The position numbers were made by a program, and so were the translations under genes. A stretch of DNA of 5,772 bases, taken from the NCBI GenBank assembly GCA_044227705.1, contig JBGAWE010000264.1, positions 1 to 5,772 of the forward strand, given 5' to 3'. This stretch comes from JANOQP01 sp044227705 (GTDB taxonomy: Bacteria; Bacteroidota; Bacteroidia; Chitinophagales; Saprospiraceae). Shown here piece after piece: positions 1-5,772 of this stretch (position 1 is the stretch's first letter; each line of letters begins with the position of its first letter). The notes under the pieces were generated by a model, which was given only the letters and a program-made list of their open reading frames with translations, was not told the origin of the DNA and did no database searches.

Positions 1-372
1 GTTCATTTTCAATTCGCTGATGATTTCGGTCAAAAAGCCCCGGTTTTTCACCGTGTCCCAGCCCCGGTCGCTGGTCAAAACGTCGTCGGCATCGGGGACG
101 AGGGTCGCCTGTTCCGGCTTGTTTCTCAAAACCAAGTCCATGAATTCGGGAATCGGGTTTCCCTCAATGTTGAACTCCGTCCGAACGATTTCCTTCAACA
201 TCGGCACATCGGCGTATCGGATATGCCGCTGGTCGGGTCGGGGATGGATGGTGATGCCCTCCGCGCCGAACGCCTCGCAGTCGCGGGCGACCTGCAAAAG
301 GTCGGGCAGGTTGCCGCCGCGCGCGTTCCGCAGGGTGGCCACTTTGTTGATGTTCACCGAGAGACGGGTCAT
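1..372 (-). CDS. pdxJ: Pyridoxine 5'-phosphate synthase PdxJ (3' part beyond the window)
   Basis: PdxJ condenses 3-amino-2-oxopropyl phosphate with 1-deoxy-D-xylulose 5-phosphate to make pyridoxine 5'-phosphate, the last ring-closing step of the DXP-dependent vitamin B6 pathway, in the cytoplasm. The frame is open from an ATG at 372 down to base 1, giving 124 codons, about half of the usual ~240 aa. Family signatures are clear: VNINKVATLRNARGG (residues 6-20), the active-site stretch GITIHPRPDQRHIR (39-52, with His43), the NIEGNP segment (68-73, with the conserved acid Glu70), and TLVPD (90-94) followed by a GWDT segment (104-107). Residue 10 is Lys where the E. coli enzyme has His (NIDH), a variant I associate with Bacteroidota PdxJ. 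The ATG fits the family N-terminus. It is preceded by an A-rich stretch rather than a Shine-Dalgarno site. The gene is divergent from the protease gene, with 46 bp between the two start codons. Identification is firm; only the missing C-terminal half is unseen. Confidence 0.95.
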   Translation of the reverse strand, partial: MTRLSVNINKVATLRNARGGNLPDLLQVARDCEAFGAEGITIHPRPDQRHIRYADVPMLKEIVRTEFNIEGNPIPEFMDLVLRNKPEQATLVPDADDVLTSDRGWDTVKNRGFLTEIISELKMN

Positions 373-418
373 GTTTTTTAGGTCGGGGAGGTTCCTTTGC
401 CGCTAAATTTTCCTCGAC

Positions 419-1363
419 GTGGCAAACATAGAAACCCCCGACCTCTTCCCCCGCGTCCGCCAGGTGCTGGCGGTATTGGCCCTGTTCATCGTGCTCGGCG
501 CGATGGTCGGCAGCTTCCTCGGTATCGGCATCGGGATGGCGCAAGGGCTTGACTATCAACAGATTACCGGCATCCTGAACGGCGAAAGCACCGGCGAGCG
601 GGCGGGTTTCGTCCGTCTTTTCCTCGGGCTGAACCACCTGTTCATGTTCCTCCTCCCCGCGCTGGCGACGGGCTGGGTTTTCCATAAAAAAGACATCGCC
701 GCCCGCCTCCGCCTCTGGCCCGCGCCGGATTGGCGGCTGGTCGGTTTGGGCATCCTTTTTCTCGTCGTGGCGATGCCGGCCGTCGGCTACTCCTATTATG
801 TCAACCAAAAAATCCCGCTCCCCGAATGGGCGCGGCTGATGGAGGACTCGACCGCCGAGACCATCAAAAACCTGCTGACGATGGGCAGCCCGCTCGCTTT
901 TTTGGCCAATGTCGTGGTCATCGCGCTGCTCCCGGCTGTCGGCGAGGAGTTGGTCTTTCGCGGCGTTTTGCAGCAACAGCTCATGCGCCGCATCGCCAGC
1001 CCGCACATCGCCATATGGCTGACGTCGGCCGTTTTCAGCGGAGCGCACCTCCAGTTTGAGGGCTTTTTGCCTCGGATGCTGCTCGGCGCGGCCCTCGGCT
1101 ACCTTTTCTATTGGACTAAAAACCTGTGGGTCAACATCGTCGCGCACTTCCTCAACAACGCCGTGCAGGTCGGCGCGGCCTATTTTTTCCCAAACCTCAT
1201 CGACTCCGGCGAGCTGGAAAAAGGGCCGGAGGTGCCGGTTTGGGCGGCGGCCGCGTCACTCGTGCTCGTCTATTTTTTGGGAAAGAAAATCATGGAGATG
1301 CGTCCGCCCGAACCCGTCGCGCCGCCGGCCGAGGACCGAATCTCGCTCGACGATTTCCGCTGA
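419..1363 (+). CDS. CPBP-family (Abi/CAAX-like) intramembrane metalloprotease
   Basis: This is a 314-aa multi-pass inner-membrane protein of the CPBP family (glutamic-type/CAAX-like intramembrane proteases). All three conserved motifs are visible: EExxxR at 176-181 (Glu176, Glu177, Arg181), FxxxH at 206-210 (Phe206, His210), and an HxxxN-type motif with His243 and Asn247. Hydrophobic segments lie near residues 14-38, 65-88, 106-127, 158-175, 197-206, 217-232, 236-256 and 274-289. The C-terminal tail is short, Pro-rich and acidic. The start is a GTG: an in-frame TAA at 404-406 leaves no other start upstream, and the next in-frame ATG (residue 28) would cut into the first membrane segment. The only SD-like run (GGGGAGG at 385-391) is too far upstream to serve this start. 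Family members process prenylated or other membrane proteins or act in bacteriocin self-immunity; the substrate here cannot be inferred. The neighbouring genes give no functional link. Confidence 0.9.
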   Translation: MANIETPDLFPRVRQVLAVLALFIVLGAMVGSFLGIGIGMAQGLDYQQITGILNGESTGERAGFVRLFLGLNHLFMFLLPALATGWVFHKKDIAARLRLWPAPDWRLVGLGILFLVVAMPAVGYSYYVNQKIPLPEWARLMEDSTAETIKNLLTMGSPLAFLANVVVIALLPAVGEELVFRGVLQQQLMRRIASPHIAIWLTSAVFSGAHLQFEGFLPRMLLGAALGYLFYWTKNLWVNIVAHFLNNAVQVGAAYFFPNLIDSGELEKGPEVPVWAAAASLVLVYFLGKKIMEMRPPEPVAPPAEDRISLDDFR

Positions 1364-1436
1364 CAGGCGGTTAAGGGAAAGTCAAAACCCGCGCGGCGGC
1401 CTCCAATCGGAGAAGACCGGCCAGCCCGGCAGCGTT

Positions 1437-1464
1437 CACGTCGTCAAAAAATTTTCACGACATG
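1437..1464. repeat. Imperfect inverted repeat overlapping the lipoprotein start codon
   Basis: GTCGT at 1440-1444 is matched by ACGAC at 1457-1461, with AAAA (1446-1449) facing TTTT (1452-1455) inside. One C/C mismatch separates these blocks, and CA/TG extends the arms to 1437-1438 and 1463-1464 across a second mismatch. The structure abuts and partly covers the ATG at 1462. It could be a protein-binding palindrome or a weak RNA hairpin near the initiation site, but it may be chance: the central A/T run is what Bacteroidota often have ahead of start codons. Confidence 0.35.
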
Positions 1465-2171
1465 AAAGCAAAGTTCAATCTGGCCAACCCCTTCACAGCC
1501 GCTTTTGCCCTCCTTGTCACCCTCGCGTCACCCTCGCCGCCTGCAACCGGGAGGAGTCCGGCAGCGTCAAGCAGGACAAGATTTGGGCCGACTACACCCT
1601 CGAGTACGACGGCAACAACGAGACCACGACCGCCCGCGCCGTCTTCCGCTTCGGCGGCCCGACCGGCACACAGCTCGAGCTTTCCAACAACTCGACCGTC
1701 AGCTTCGGCGGGCAGACGCTGGCCTTCAAGCCCGTCCTCGCCTATTACGAGGCCGTCCTTTCCAACAAGGTCGACAGCGGTGCCTTCGTCTTCACTGACA
1801 CCGACGGCAAGGTTTTCACCAACAAAGTGGCCATCCCTGCCGTCATCTCCGCGCCGTTCGGGCTGACGGAAATCAGCCGGGGCGCGGATTTCAACTACGC
1901 ATGGTTCGGCGCACCCATTGTCGCGGGCGACGACGTGCAACTGACCATGACCTCTGTCGTCAACGCGAAGACCGAGGTCTTCAACACCGCCAACGTCGGC
2001 GAGACGAGCCTCAAACTGCTTTCGAGCAAGCTCTCGACCCTGCCGAACGGGGGCGCGACGACCTTCCTCCAGCGCCAGCGCGTGACCAACAGCGGCGACT
2101 TCGAGACCGAGGGCGGCGTCATCACCACGCGGGCAAAGGCGCTCAACAAGACCGTCAACCTCAAAGACTGA
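1462..2171 (+). CDS. Predicted surface lipoprotein, frameshifted in the signal peptide by an 11-bp duplication
   Basis: As written, the ATG at 1462 opens a good lipoprotein signal peptide (Lys2 and Lys4, then a hydrophobic run to about residue 22). The frame then shifts at 1516-1537 and continues as Ser/Pro/Arg-rich nonsense to a TGA at 1864-1866. The downstream frame to the TGA at 2169-2171 is clearly coding and begins with LAACNREESGS. Deleting one 11-bp copy joins the two into 232 aa with lipobox TLAAC and lipidated Cys24. The residues after it (N-R-E-E) resemble the Lys-then-acidic lipoprotein export signal described for surface lipoproteins in Bacteroidota, so I infer outer-membrane, probably surface, location. 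The mature part (~209 aa) has no other Cys and looks beta-rich, with many Thr, Asn and Gly; I recognise no family. No SD is seen. A strong terminator follows. The gene may be inactive, phase-variable, or intact and mis-assembled. Confidence 0.8.
1516..1537 (+). repeat. Exact 11-bp tandem duplication (2 copies of GTCACCCTCGC)
   Basis: GTCACCCTCGC occupies 1516-1526 and is repeated immediately at 1527-1537 with no mismatch; the identity does not extend beyond 11 bp on either side. The unit is not a multiple of three, so the second copy shifts the reading frame. The first copy reads Val-Thr-Leu in the frame of the ATG at 1462, and the second reads Val-Thr-Leu-Ala-Ala-Cys in the frame of the mature lipoprotein. 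With a single copy the two frames are continuous. This is the expected footprint of slippage duplication, or of an assembly artefact. Confidence 0.95.
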
Positions 2172-2191
2172 ACGCCTCCAATTGGACAATC

Positions 2192-2228
2192 AAAAAAGGG
2201 CGTGCCGGAAGGCGCGCCCTTTCTTTTT
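2192..2228. terminator. Bidirectional intrinsic terminator between convergent genes
   Basis: A 12-bp stem (2195-2206 with 2211-2222, including one G.U pair at 2203/2214) closes a GGAA tetraloop at 2207-2210. On the plus strand it is followed by a T-rich tract (2220-2228), 23 bp after the lipoprotein stop. On the minus strand the A-run at 2192-2197 becomes six T's after the stem, placed to stop the large T9SS-protein gene whose stop codon is at 2249-2251. On that strand the G.U pair becomes an A/C mismatch, so the stem is slightly weaker. Confidence 0.88.
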
Positions 2229-2248
2229 GCCGAAAAATCGACCTCGTT

Positions 2249-5200
2249 TCAACCTTTGAAAACCCGCACCGCCACCGGCAATCTCCCCCCGACCAGCACC
2301 AGCGTGTAAATCCCGCGCGGCAAAAACCGAGCGTCGAACCGGTTTTCGCCAGCCTCGAGCGGCCAGCTCGCCAGCGAACGGCCCGTCAAATCGAGCAAGT
2401 TGGCCGAGCCGTCGCCGGGGAATTCGATGTTGATGTCGTCCGAAACGGGGTTCGGGAAGACCGCCGCCTCGCGTCCGTCGCCGAGGTCGATGAAGCTGCC
2501 GCCGATTTCGCCGGTTGCCGGGCCGAAGCCGCCCGCGGCGCCGCTCGGCTTTTCAATTTTCACGAGATAGTCCTCCGTCTCGCCCCAGGCGATGTCGCCG
2601 CACGAGCCGCTGACGGGCGAGTAGCGCATCATCACCCGCAGGTGGGTGAGGCCGGGCGGCGCGTTTTCGGGGATGAAAATCTGGCCGACGACGACCGAAT
2701 CCTTGCTCGTCTCTTTTGAAAAAACCTGTTCGGCCGGGTGGTCAAACAGCCCGTTGCCGTTGAGGTCGAGCCAAACGGCGTAGTTTTCCGAAAAGGAAAT
2801 ACCGGCGAAGCCCGGCTCGATTTTCAGGTCGAAACTTCGGTTCGCCTCGACCTCTATGGGCCGGTCGGCGAAATAGCCGTAGCCGCCATCCTTCCCCGAA
2901 ATGTGTTGAAAATCAGCGAGTTGAAAACTTTGAATCCACTCATTCGAGCCGATGGCCGTTGGCGTGCAACTGATTTCCGACGGCAGCTCGACGCGCCCCA
3001 TGTCCGACCAGTTCGAGCCGTCGCCGCCCGGGCAGATGGTTTTCAGTTGGAACAAAACGCGCTTTCCCGTCGGCAGCCCGGTCAGTTTCGTCGAGCGGTC
3101 GGCCGTTTGGGCGAGCTTCCAATCACCGCCGCTCTCCTTTTTCCAGCGAAGCTGAAAGAGCGGCCCCGGCCCGTCCCATCTCGCGGTGAAAAAACTCGGG
3201 CCGACGCCGACCGCCTCGATTCCGCTCGGCGGTGCGCAGGCCGAGCCGCCCGCCGCAGTCGTGAAAAAGTAGCCAGGCGACCAGTCGGAGGGGCCGTATT
3301 TGCCCCTCGACCGGACGCTGCATTCATAGTGCCGGGCAGGTTTGAGATTTTCTAAAAAGCCAATCGTGGCGGGCAGCTTGTTCAAAAACTGCCAATCGGC
3401 CGCTCCCTTTTCGCGCCATCGCAAATCGAAGCTGGTCGCGGCGGGCGGTTTCTGCCAGCTCAAAACGGCCGTCGAATCGCTGATTTCCTCGGCAACCAGG
3501 CCGTCGGGCGGGGCGAGCGGCGGCGGTTTTTTGGTTGAGAAAACATGGCTCGCCGTCCAAATCGAGCGGCCCGACGGGCAAAGGGTTCGGACTCGAAACT
3601 CATAGCTCGTCGCCGCTTCGAGGTTGTCGATTGTTTTTAAAAACTCGGTACAAAGCGTTGATTTCCAATCTGTTGAGCCGAGTTTTCGGAATCTGACCTC
3701 AAAAGAATCGGGCAGCCCGTTCGCCCACCAGCCGAGGGTCGCCGAGCTGTCCGTCAGCAAACTGACCTCGACGGCCGTCGGCTGCGAGCAGGCGTTTTCA
3801 CCCGAGAAAAACTTGGTTTCAAAAAGCCCCCGCCCATGCGTCGCCGCGATGACGCGCCCATCGCTCGGCCTCGCGGCGAGCATGTCAGTGCGGACGTTTG
3901 CCAGTGAACCATTGGCCGGTTGCCAGACTGTCGCCGCGCCGTCGATTTTGTCCGCCGCCCAAACGCCGAGTTCGGTGGCGAGGAGGGCCGCGTCGCCGCT
4001 GCTCGGGCTAAAAATCGCCCAGCGGACGGGCATATCGGGCAAGTTTCCCTCTATCGAAACCCAATCGGCGCCCGCGTTTTTCGTCTCGAAAACGGAGCTG
4101 ACCCCATAATTTGAGTAGGTCAAAAGCCAGTGCGCCGCGTCGCCGGGCGCGACGGCGATGCTGCTCGGCCAGCCGGTTCCATGTTTCAAGAAGACAACTT
4201 TGGGTTGCGACGAGCGGGCATTTTCGAGCCTCGCCACGCTCCCGTCCGAGAGACCAAGCACGAGGCAATCCGGCTGGCCGGGCAGTATGGAGAGGCAGGT
4301 GACATAGGTGTTTTTCAAATCGATGTCGACGATTCGCGGCGAGTTCGCCCCGCCCACGTCCTCGACGAGCGCGATTTGGTTGAACTCGTAGGCCATGAAA
4401 AGGGTGTTCGTCGAGTCGTCGTAGGCCGAGGGATTGATGAACAGGCCGCCGTCGCCCTGCCCGACCTCGACGACCTCGTAGGTCGCCCAGCCGTCGGCCG
4501 TGATGTTGACGGTCGAAAAGACGTAGCTCGTGATTTGGATGCTCGGCTGGTCGCGGTCGATATGGCAGAAGCCGCCGTCGCCGCCGGTCACGGTCGTCGT
4601 CGGGAGGGGCGTGAAATCGGCCGTGTCGAGCGGGTTTTGCTGCGAGTTTTGGCCGAAAAGCTGCGTCCCGTTGTCCTGCGCCCCGGCGAGGGCGAGCGGC
4701 GAGCCGGCCTCCGGGCTGATGGCGCAGCCGTAAAACTGGGCGACGTTGTAGCCGTTGGCGACGAACTTGAAGCTCGGTTTCCCGCCTGCGGCGGATGAAT
4801 TTCCCCTGAAAACGCCGCCGTCGTTCCCCACAAAAAAGGTGGAAGAACTGCCCGGCAAAAACAGGATTTCATGCTGGTCGGCATGGACGAAGGGTTGCCC
4901 GAAACCGCCGTACCATTGACTGACGGGCTGCCAGTTTTGCCCGCCGTCGAGTGTTTCAAAAAGATCGACGCCGCCGATGATTAGCCAGTCTCGGTCGTTC
5001 GGGTCGACGGCGGCGGCGAGCGCGTACCAGGCCATTCCACGACACAAGTTGTTCATTCCCAGCGGTTTGGGCAGCGGCATCGGTTGCCATGTGTCGCCAC
5101 CGTCGTCGCTTCGCCAGAGGCCGAGGCAGTCGAAGTTCGAGTCGTTGGAAAAGAGGGCGTAGAGCCGCCCGGCATCGCTCGGGGCGCTGGCGAGCTTGAT

Positions 5201-5772
5201 TCTTTGAAAATGGTCGACGGGCAGACCGGTCTCCAATTTTTCCCAGGTCAGGCCGCCGTCCTTGCTTCGCCAAATCCCGCCTTTGTCGAAGATTCCCATC
5301 GCGGAAAAGAGCGTTCCGTCGGCGGCGAGCTGGAGGTCGGCGGCGCGGTCGGTCGGGCAGGCGGCGAAGTTTTTGCCCAATACCTTTGCCCAAGTTTTGC
5401 CGCCGTCGCCGCTGCGCATGATGCCGCCCGAACGGGTCGCGGCGAGGACGATCTGGTTTTTCAGGCAGACGATTTTTTGGGTGAAACTGAACTCGGGCCA
5501 AGCCGTCGAGGCCAATCGCGCCCAAGTCGCGCCGCCGTTCGAGGACTTCCAGATGCCCATGCCCCGAATCGCGTCGTTGTTGAAATAGCCCTCGCCAGTT
5601 CCGAAATACAGCACGTCTGCATCGTCTTTCGACTGCTCGATGGAGCCGATGGCCAAATTGTCGAGCGCGTCGTCTACCCGCTCCCAAACCGGGTCGGCGG
5701 CGAGGGCGTTCGAGGTTTTCCACAGGCCTCCGGCAGCACTGCCCGCCCAGAGGGTGTTTCCCGAGGGGTCGC
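2249..5772 (-). CDS. T9SS-exported multidomain protein: BNR/Asp-box beta-propeller, three FN3, GEVED, type A sorting domain (5' end beyond the window)
   Basis: The frame stays open to the right edge (1173 aa visible, plus two bases of a further codon), so the N-terminus and any signal peptide are missing. A TTG at 5656 is only an internal Leu, since the coding pattern upstream of it is clear (LWAGSAAGGLWKTSN). Residues here number from the first whole visible codon. Residues 1-~655 form a sortilin/VPS10-like or GH74-like propeller with Asp-box motifs at 76-83, 120-127, 169-176, 221-228 and 273-280, a degenerate one near 563-570, and the loops GNDGGVFRG, GAQDNGT and ATHGRGLFET typical of these Bacteroidota proteins. 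Then come FN3 domains (about 661-747, 753-838, 845-930), a GEVED domain (935-1071) and a T9SS sorting domain (1104-1173). The product should cross the outer membrane by T9SS and be released or anchored on the surface. I see no enzyme active site. Adhesion or polymer binding is a guess. It ends at a shared terminator. Confidence 0.93.
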   Translation of the reverse strand, partial: DPSGNTLWAGSAAGGLWKTSNALAADPVWERVDDALDNLAIGSIEQSKDDADVLYFGTGEGYFNNDAIRGMGIWKSSNGGATWARLASTAWPEFSFTQKIVCLKNQIVLAATRSGGIMRSGDGGKTWAKVLGKNFAACPTDRAADLQLAADGTLFSAMGIFDKGGIWRSKDGGLTWEKLETGLPVDHFQRIKLASAPSDAGRLYALFSNDSNFDCLGLWRSDDGGDTWQPMPLPKPLGMNNLCRGMAWYALAAAVDPNDRDWLIIGGVDLFETLDGGQNWQPVSQWYGGFGQPFVHADQHEILFLPGSSSTFFVGNDGGVFRGNSSAAGGKPSFKFVANGYNVAQFYGCAISPEAGSPLALAGAQDNGTQLFGQNSQQNPLDTADFTPLPTTTVTGGDGGFCHIDRDQPSIQITSYVFSTVNITADGWATYEVVEVGQGDGGLFINPSAYDDSTNTLFMAYEFNQIALVEDVGGANSPRIVDIDLKNTYVTCLSILPGQPDCLVLGLSDGSVARLENARSSQPKVVFLKHGTGWPSSIAVAPGDAAHWLLTYSNYGVSSVFETKNAGADWVSIEGNLPDMPVRWAIFSPSSGDAALLATELGVWAADKIDGAATVWQPANGSLANVRTDMLAARPSDGRVIAATHGRGLFETKFFSGENACSQPTAVEVSLLTDSSATLGWWANGLPDSFEVRFRKLGSTDWKSTLCTEFLKTIDNLEAATSYEFRVRTLCPSGRSIWTASHVFSTKKPPPLAPPDGLVAEEISDSTAVLSWQKPPAATSFDLRWREKGAADWQFLNKLPATIGFLENLKPARHYECSVRSRGKYGPSDWSPGYFFTTAAGGSACAPPSGIEAVGVGPSFFTARWDGPGPLFQLRWKKESGGDWKLAQTADRSTKLTGLPTGKRVLFQLKTICPGGDGSNWSDMGRVELPSEISCTPTAIGSNEWIQSFQLADFQHISGKDGGYGYFADRPIEVEANRSFDLKIEPGFAGISFSENYAVWLDLNGNGLFDHPAEQVFSKETSKDSVVVGQIFIPENAPPGLTHLRVMMRYSPVSGSCGDIAWGETEDYLVKIEKPSGAAGGFGPATGEIGGSFIDLGDGREAAVFPNPVSDDINIEFPGDGSANLLDLTGRSLASWPLEAGENRFDARFLPRGIYTLVLVGGRLPVAVRVFKG
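2252..2461 (-). other. T9SS type A C-terminal sorting domain
   Basis: The last 70 residues begin with VFPNPVSDDINIEF and continue with LLDLTGRSLASWPL, a Gly-x-Asn segment (GENRFDARFLPRGIYTL), and a final basic strand ending VRVFKG. This is the standard Por-secretion/type A sorting domain, which directs transport through the T9SS pore and is usually cleaved off by the sortase PorU. A Gly/Ala-rich linker separates it from the GEVED domain. Confidence 0.92.
2558..2968 (-). other. GEVED domain region
   Basis: This ~137-residue segment ends in GDIAWGETEDYLVKI, matching the signature that names the GEVED domain (here GETED). It also carries the typical WLDLNGNGLFDHPAEQVF calcium-loop-like stretch and an RVMMRYS strand. 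Cys residues at its start (CTPT) and before GDIAWGE could pair. GEVED domains commonly precede T9SS sorting domains in secreted Bacteroidota proteins; their binding role is not established from sequence. Confidence 0.82.
2981..3790 (-). repeat. Three tandem fibronectin type III domains
   Basis: Three ~86-residue units (3530-3790, 3257-3514, 2981-3238) share the FN3 pattern: a Pro-rich entry, 'S-x-T/F-A-x-L/R-x-W' on strand B, 'F-x-L/V-R-W/F-R/K' on strand C, a Leu-containing 'L-x-x-L' turn, and a Tyr/Leu-x-Phe/Cys strand F. Units one and three each have a Cys at the domain entry and another in a TLCPSG/TICPGG turn, suggesting a disulfide; unit two lacks both. They probably act as spacers between the propeller and the C-terminal domains. 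Confidence 0.8.
4931..5545 (-). repeat. Five Asp-box (BNR) motifs, SxDGGxTW type
   Basis: Five protein-level repeats follow the Asp-box pattern: SSNGGATW (5522-5545), SGDGGKTW, SKDGGLTW, SDDGGDTW and TLDGGQNW (4931-4954). They are spaced about 44-52 residues apart, as expected for one motif per propeller blade. Asp-boxes sit in beta-hairpin turns and are structural rather than catalytic. Further blades without clean motifs fill 3800-4930, with a degenerate motif (TKNAGADW) near 4061-4084. Confidence 0.85.

Noticed and set aside
396..411. TTTG and TAAATTTT resembling the Bacteroidota -33/-7 promoter elements
   Set aside because: The two elements are only 4 bp apart instead of the roughly 20 bp expected, and the -7 element lacks its final G.
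164..1147. 327-aa open frame on the minus strand
   Set aside because: It overlaps pdxJ in another frame and lies antisense to the protease gene. Its composition (rich in Arg, Glu, Asp, Gln, His) is that of a GC-rich shadow frame, and both overlapped genes carry clear family motifs.
1389..1425. Possible terminator after the protease gene (CTCC/GGAG and GGCC/GGCC pairings)
   Set aside because: The stems are short and interrupted, and no T-run follows. There is not enough to call termination or to exclude cotranscription with the lipoprotein gene.
1455..2189. 244-aa open frame on the minus strand opposite the lipoprotein
   Set aside because: It has no recognisable motif or hydrophobic core, and its Arg/Gly/Val/Glu-rich composition is that of a GC-rich antisense shadow. 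The plus strand carries a lipobox and consistent codon use.
1901..2719. 272-aa plus-strand open frame crossing the terminator
   Set aside because: It runs through the end of the lipoprotein, the terminator hairpin and the 3' end of the T9SS gene in shadow frames. The product is low-complexity and rich in Arg/Ala/Asp.
4130..4798. 222-aa plus-strand open frame inside the T9SS-cargo gene
   Set aside because: It is the antisense shadow of the propeller region; its Val/Asp/Arg/Gly-rich pattern mirrors the codons of the real gene.
2249..5656. Start of the large minus-strand gene at 5656
   Set aside because: The codon there is TTG within a continuing coding frame. The residues encoded upstream (5657-5770) fit the same propeller family, so the true start is outside the window.
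1..5772. Mobile element, CRISPR array, defence island or RNA gene
   Set aside because: I found no transposase or integrase motifs, terminal inverted repeats, regularly spaced repeats, or tRNA/rRNA-like segments. Gene content and base composition look uniform across the window.

Overview
The window looks like chromosomal DNA from a GC-rich member of the Bacteroidota, possibly related to Saprospiraceae. The reasons are a PdxJ with the Bacteroidota-style N-terminus, a long protein ending in a type IX secretion (T9SS) type A sorting domain preceded by a GEVED domain, a lipoprotein with an acidic surface-export-like sequence after its lipobox, and the absence of clear Shine-Dalgarno sites. Taxonomy below phylum level is inference.

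Layout. Positions 1-372 (minus) hold the first 124 codons of pdxJ (pyridoxine 5'-phosphate synthase); the gene runs off the left edge. A 46-bp gap separates it from a divergently transcribed CPBP-family intramembrane metalloprotease (419-1363, plus). After a 98-bp gap comes a lipoprotein gene (1462-2171, plus). Its reading frame is broken inside the signal peptide by an exact 11-bp tandem duplication (1516-1537); removing one copy restores a 232-aa lipoprotein with a textbook lipobox. A strong hairpin terminator with a T-run on both strands (2192-2228) lies between this gene and a convergent gene. That gene (2249-5772, minus) encodes at least 1173 aa of a secreted or surface protein: a BNR/Asp-box beta-propeller region, three fibronectin type III domains, a GEVED domain and a T9SS C-terminal sorting domain. 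Its 5' end lies beyond the right edge.

The genes do not form an evident pathway. One is housekeeping cofactor synthesis, one is a membrane protease and two are predicted envelope or surface proteins. I see no tRNA, rRNA, CRISPR array, insertion sequence or defence system, and no stretch over 300 bases without a gene. The observation most worth following is the frame-breaking duplication in the lipoprotein signal peptide. It could be a phase-variable switch of a surface lipoprotein, a recent loss-of-function mutation, or an assembly error; the sequence alone cannot decide.
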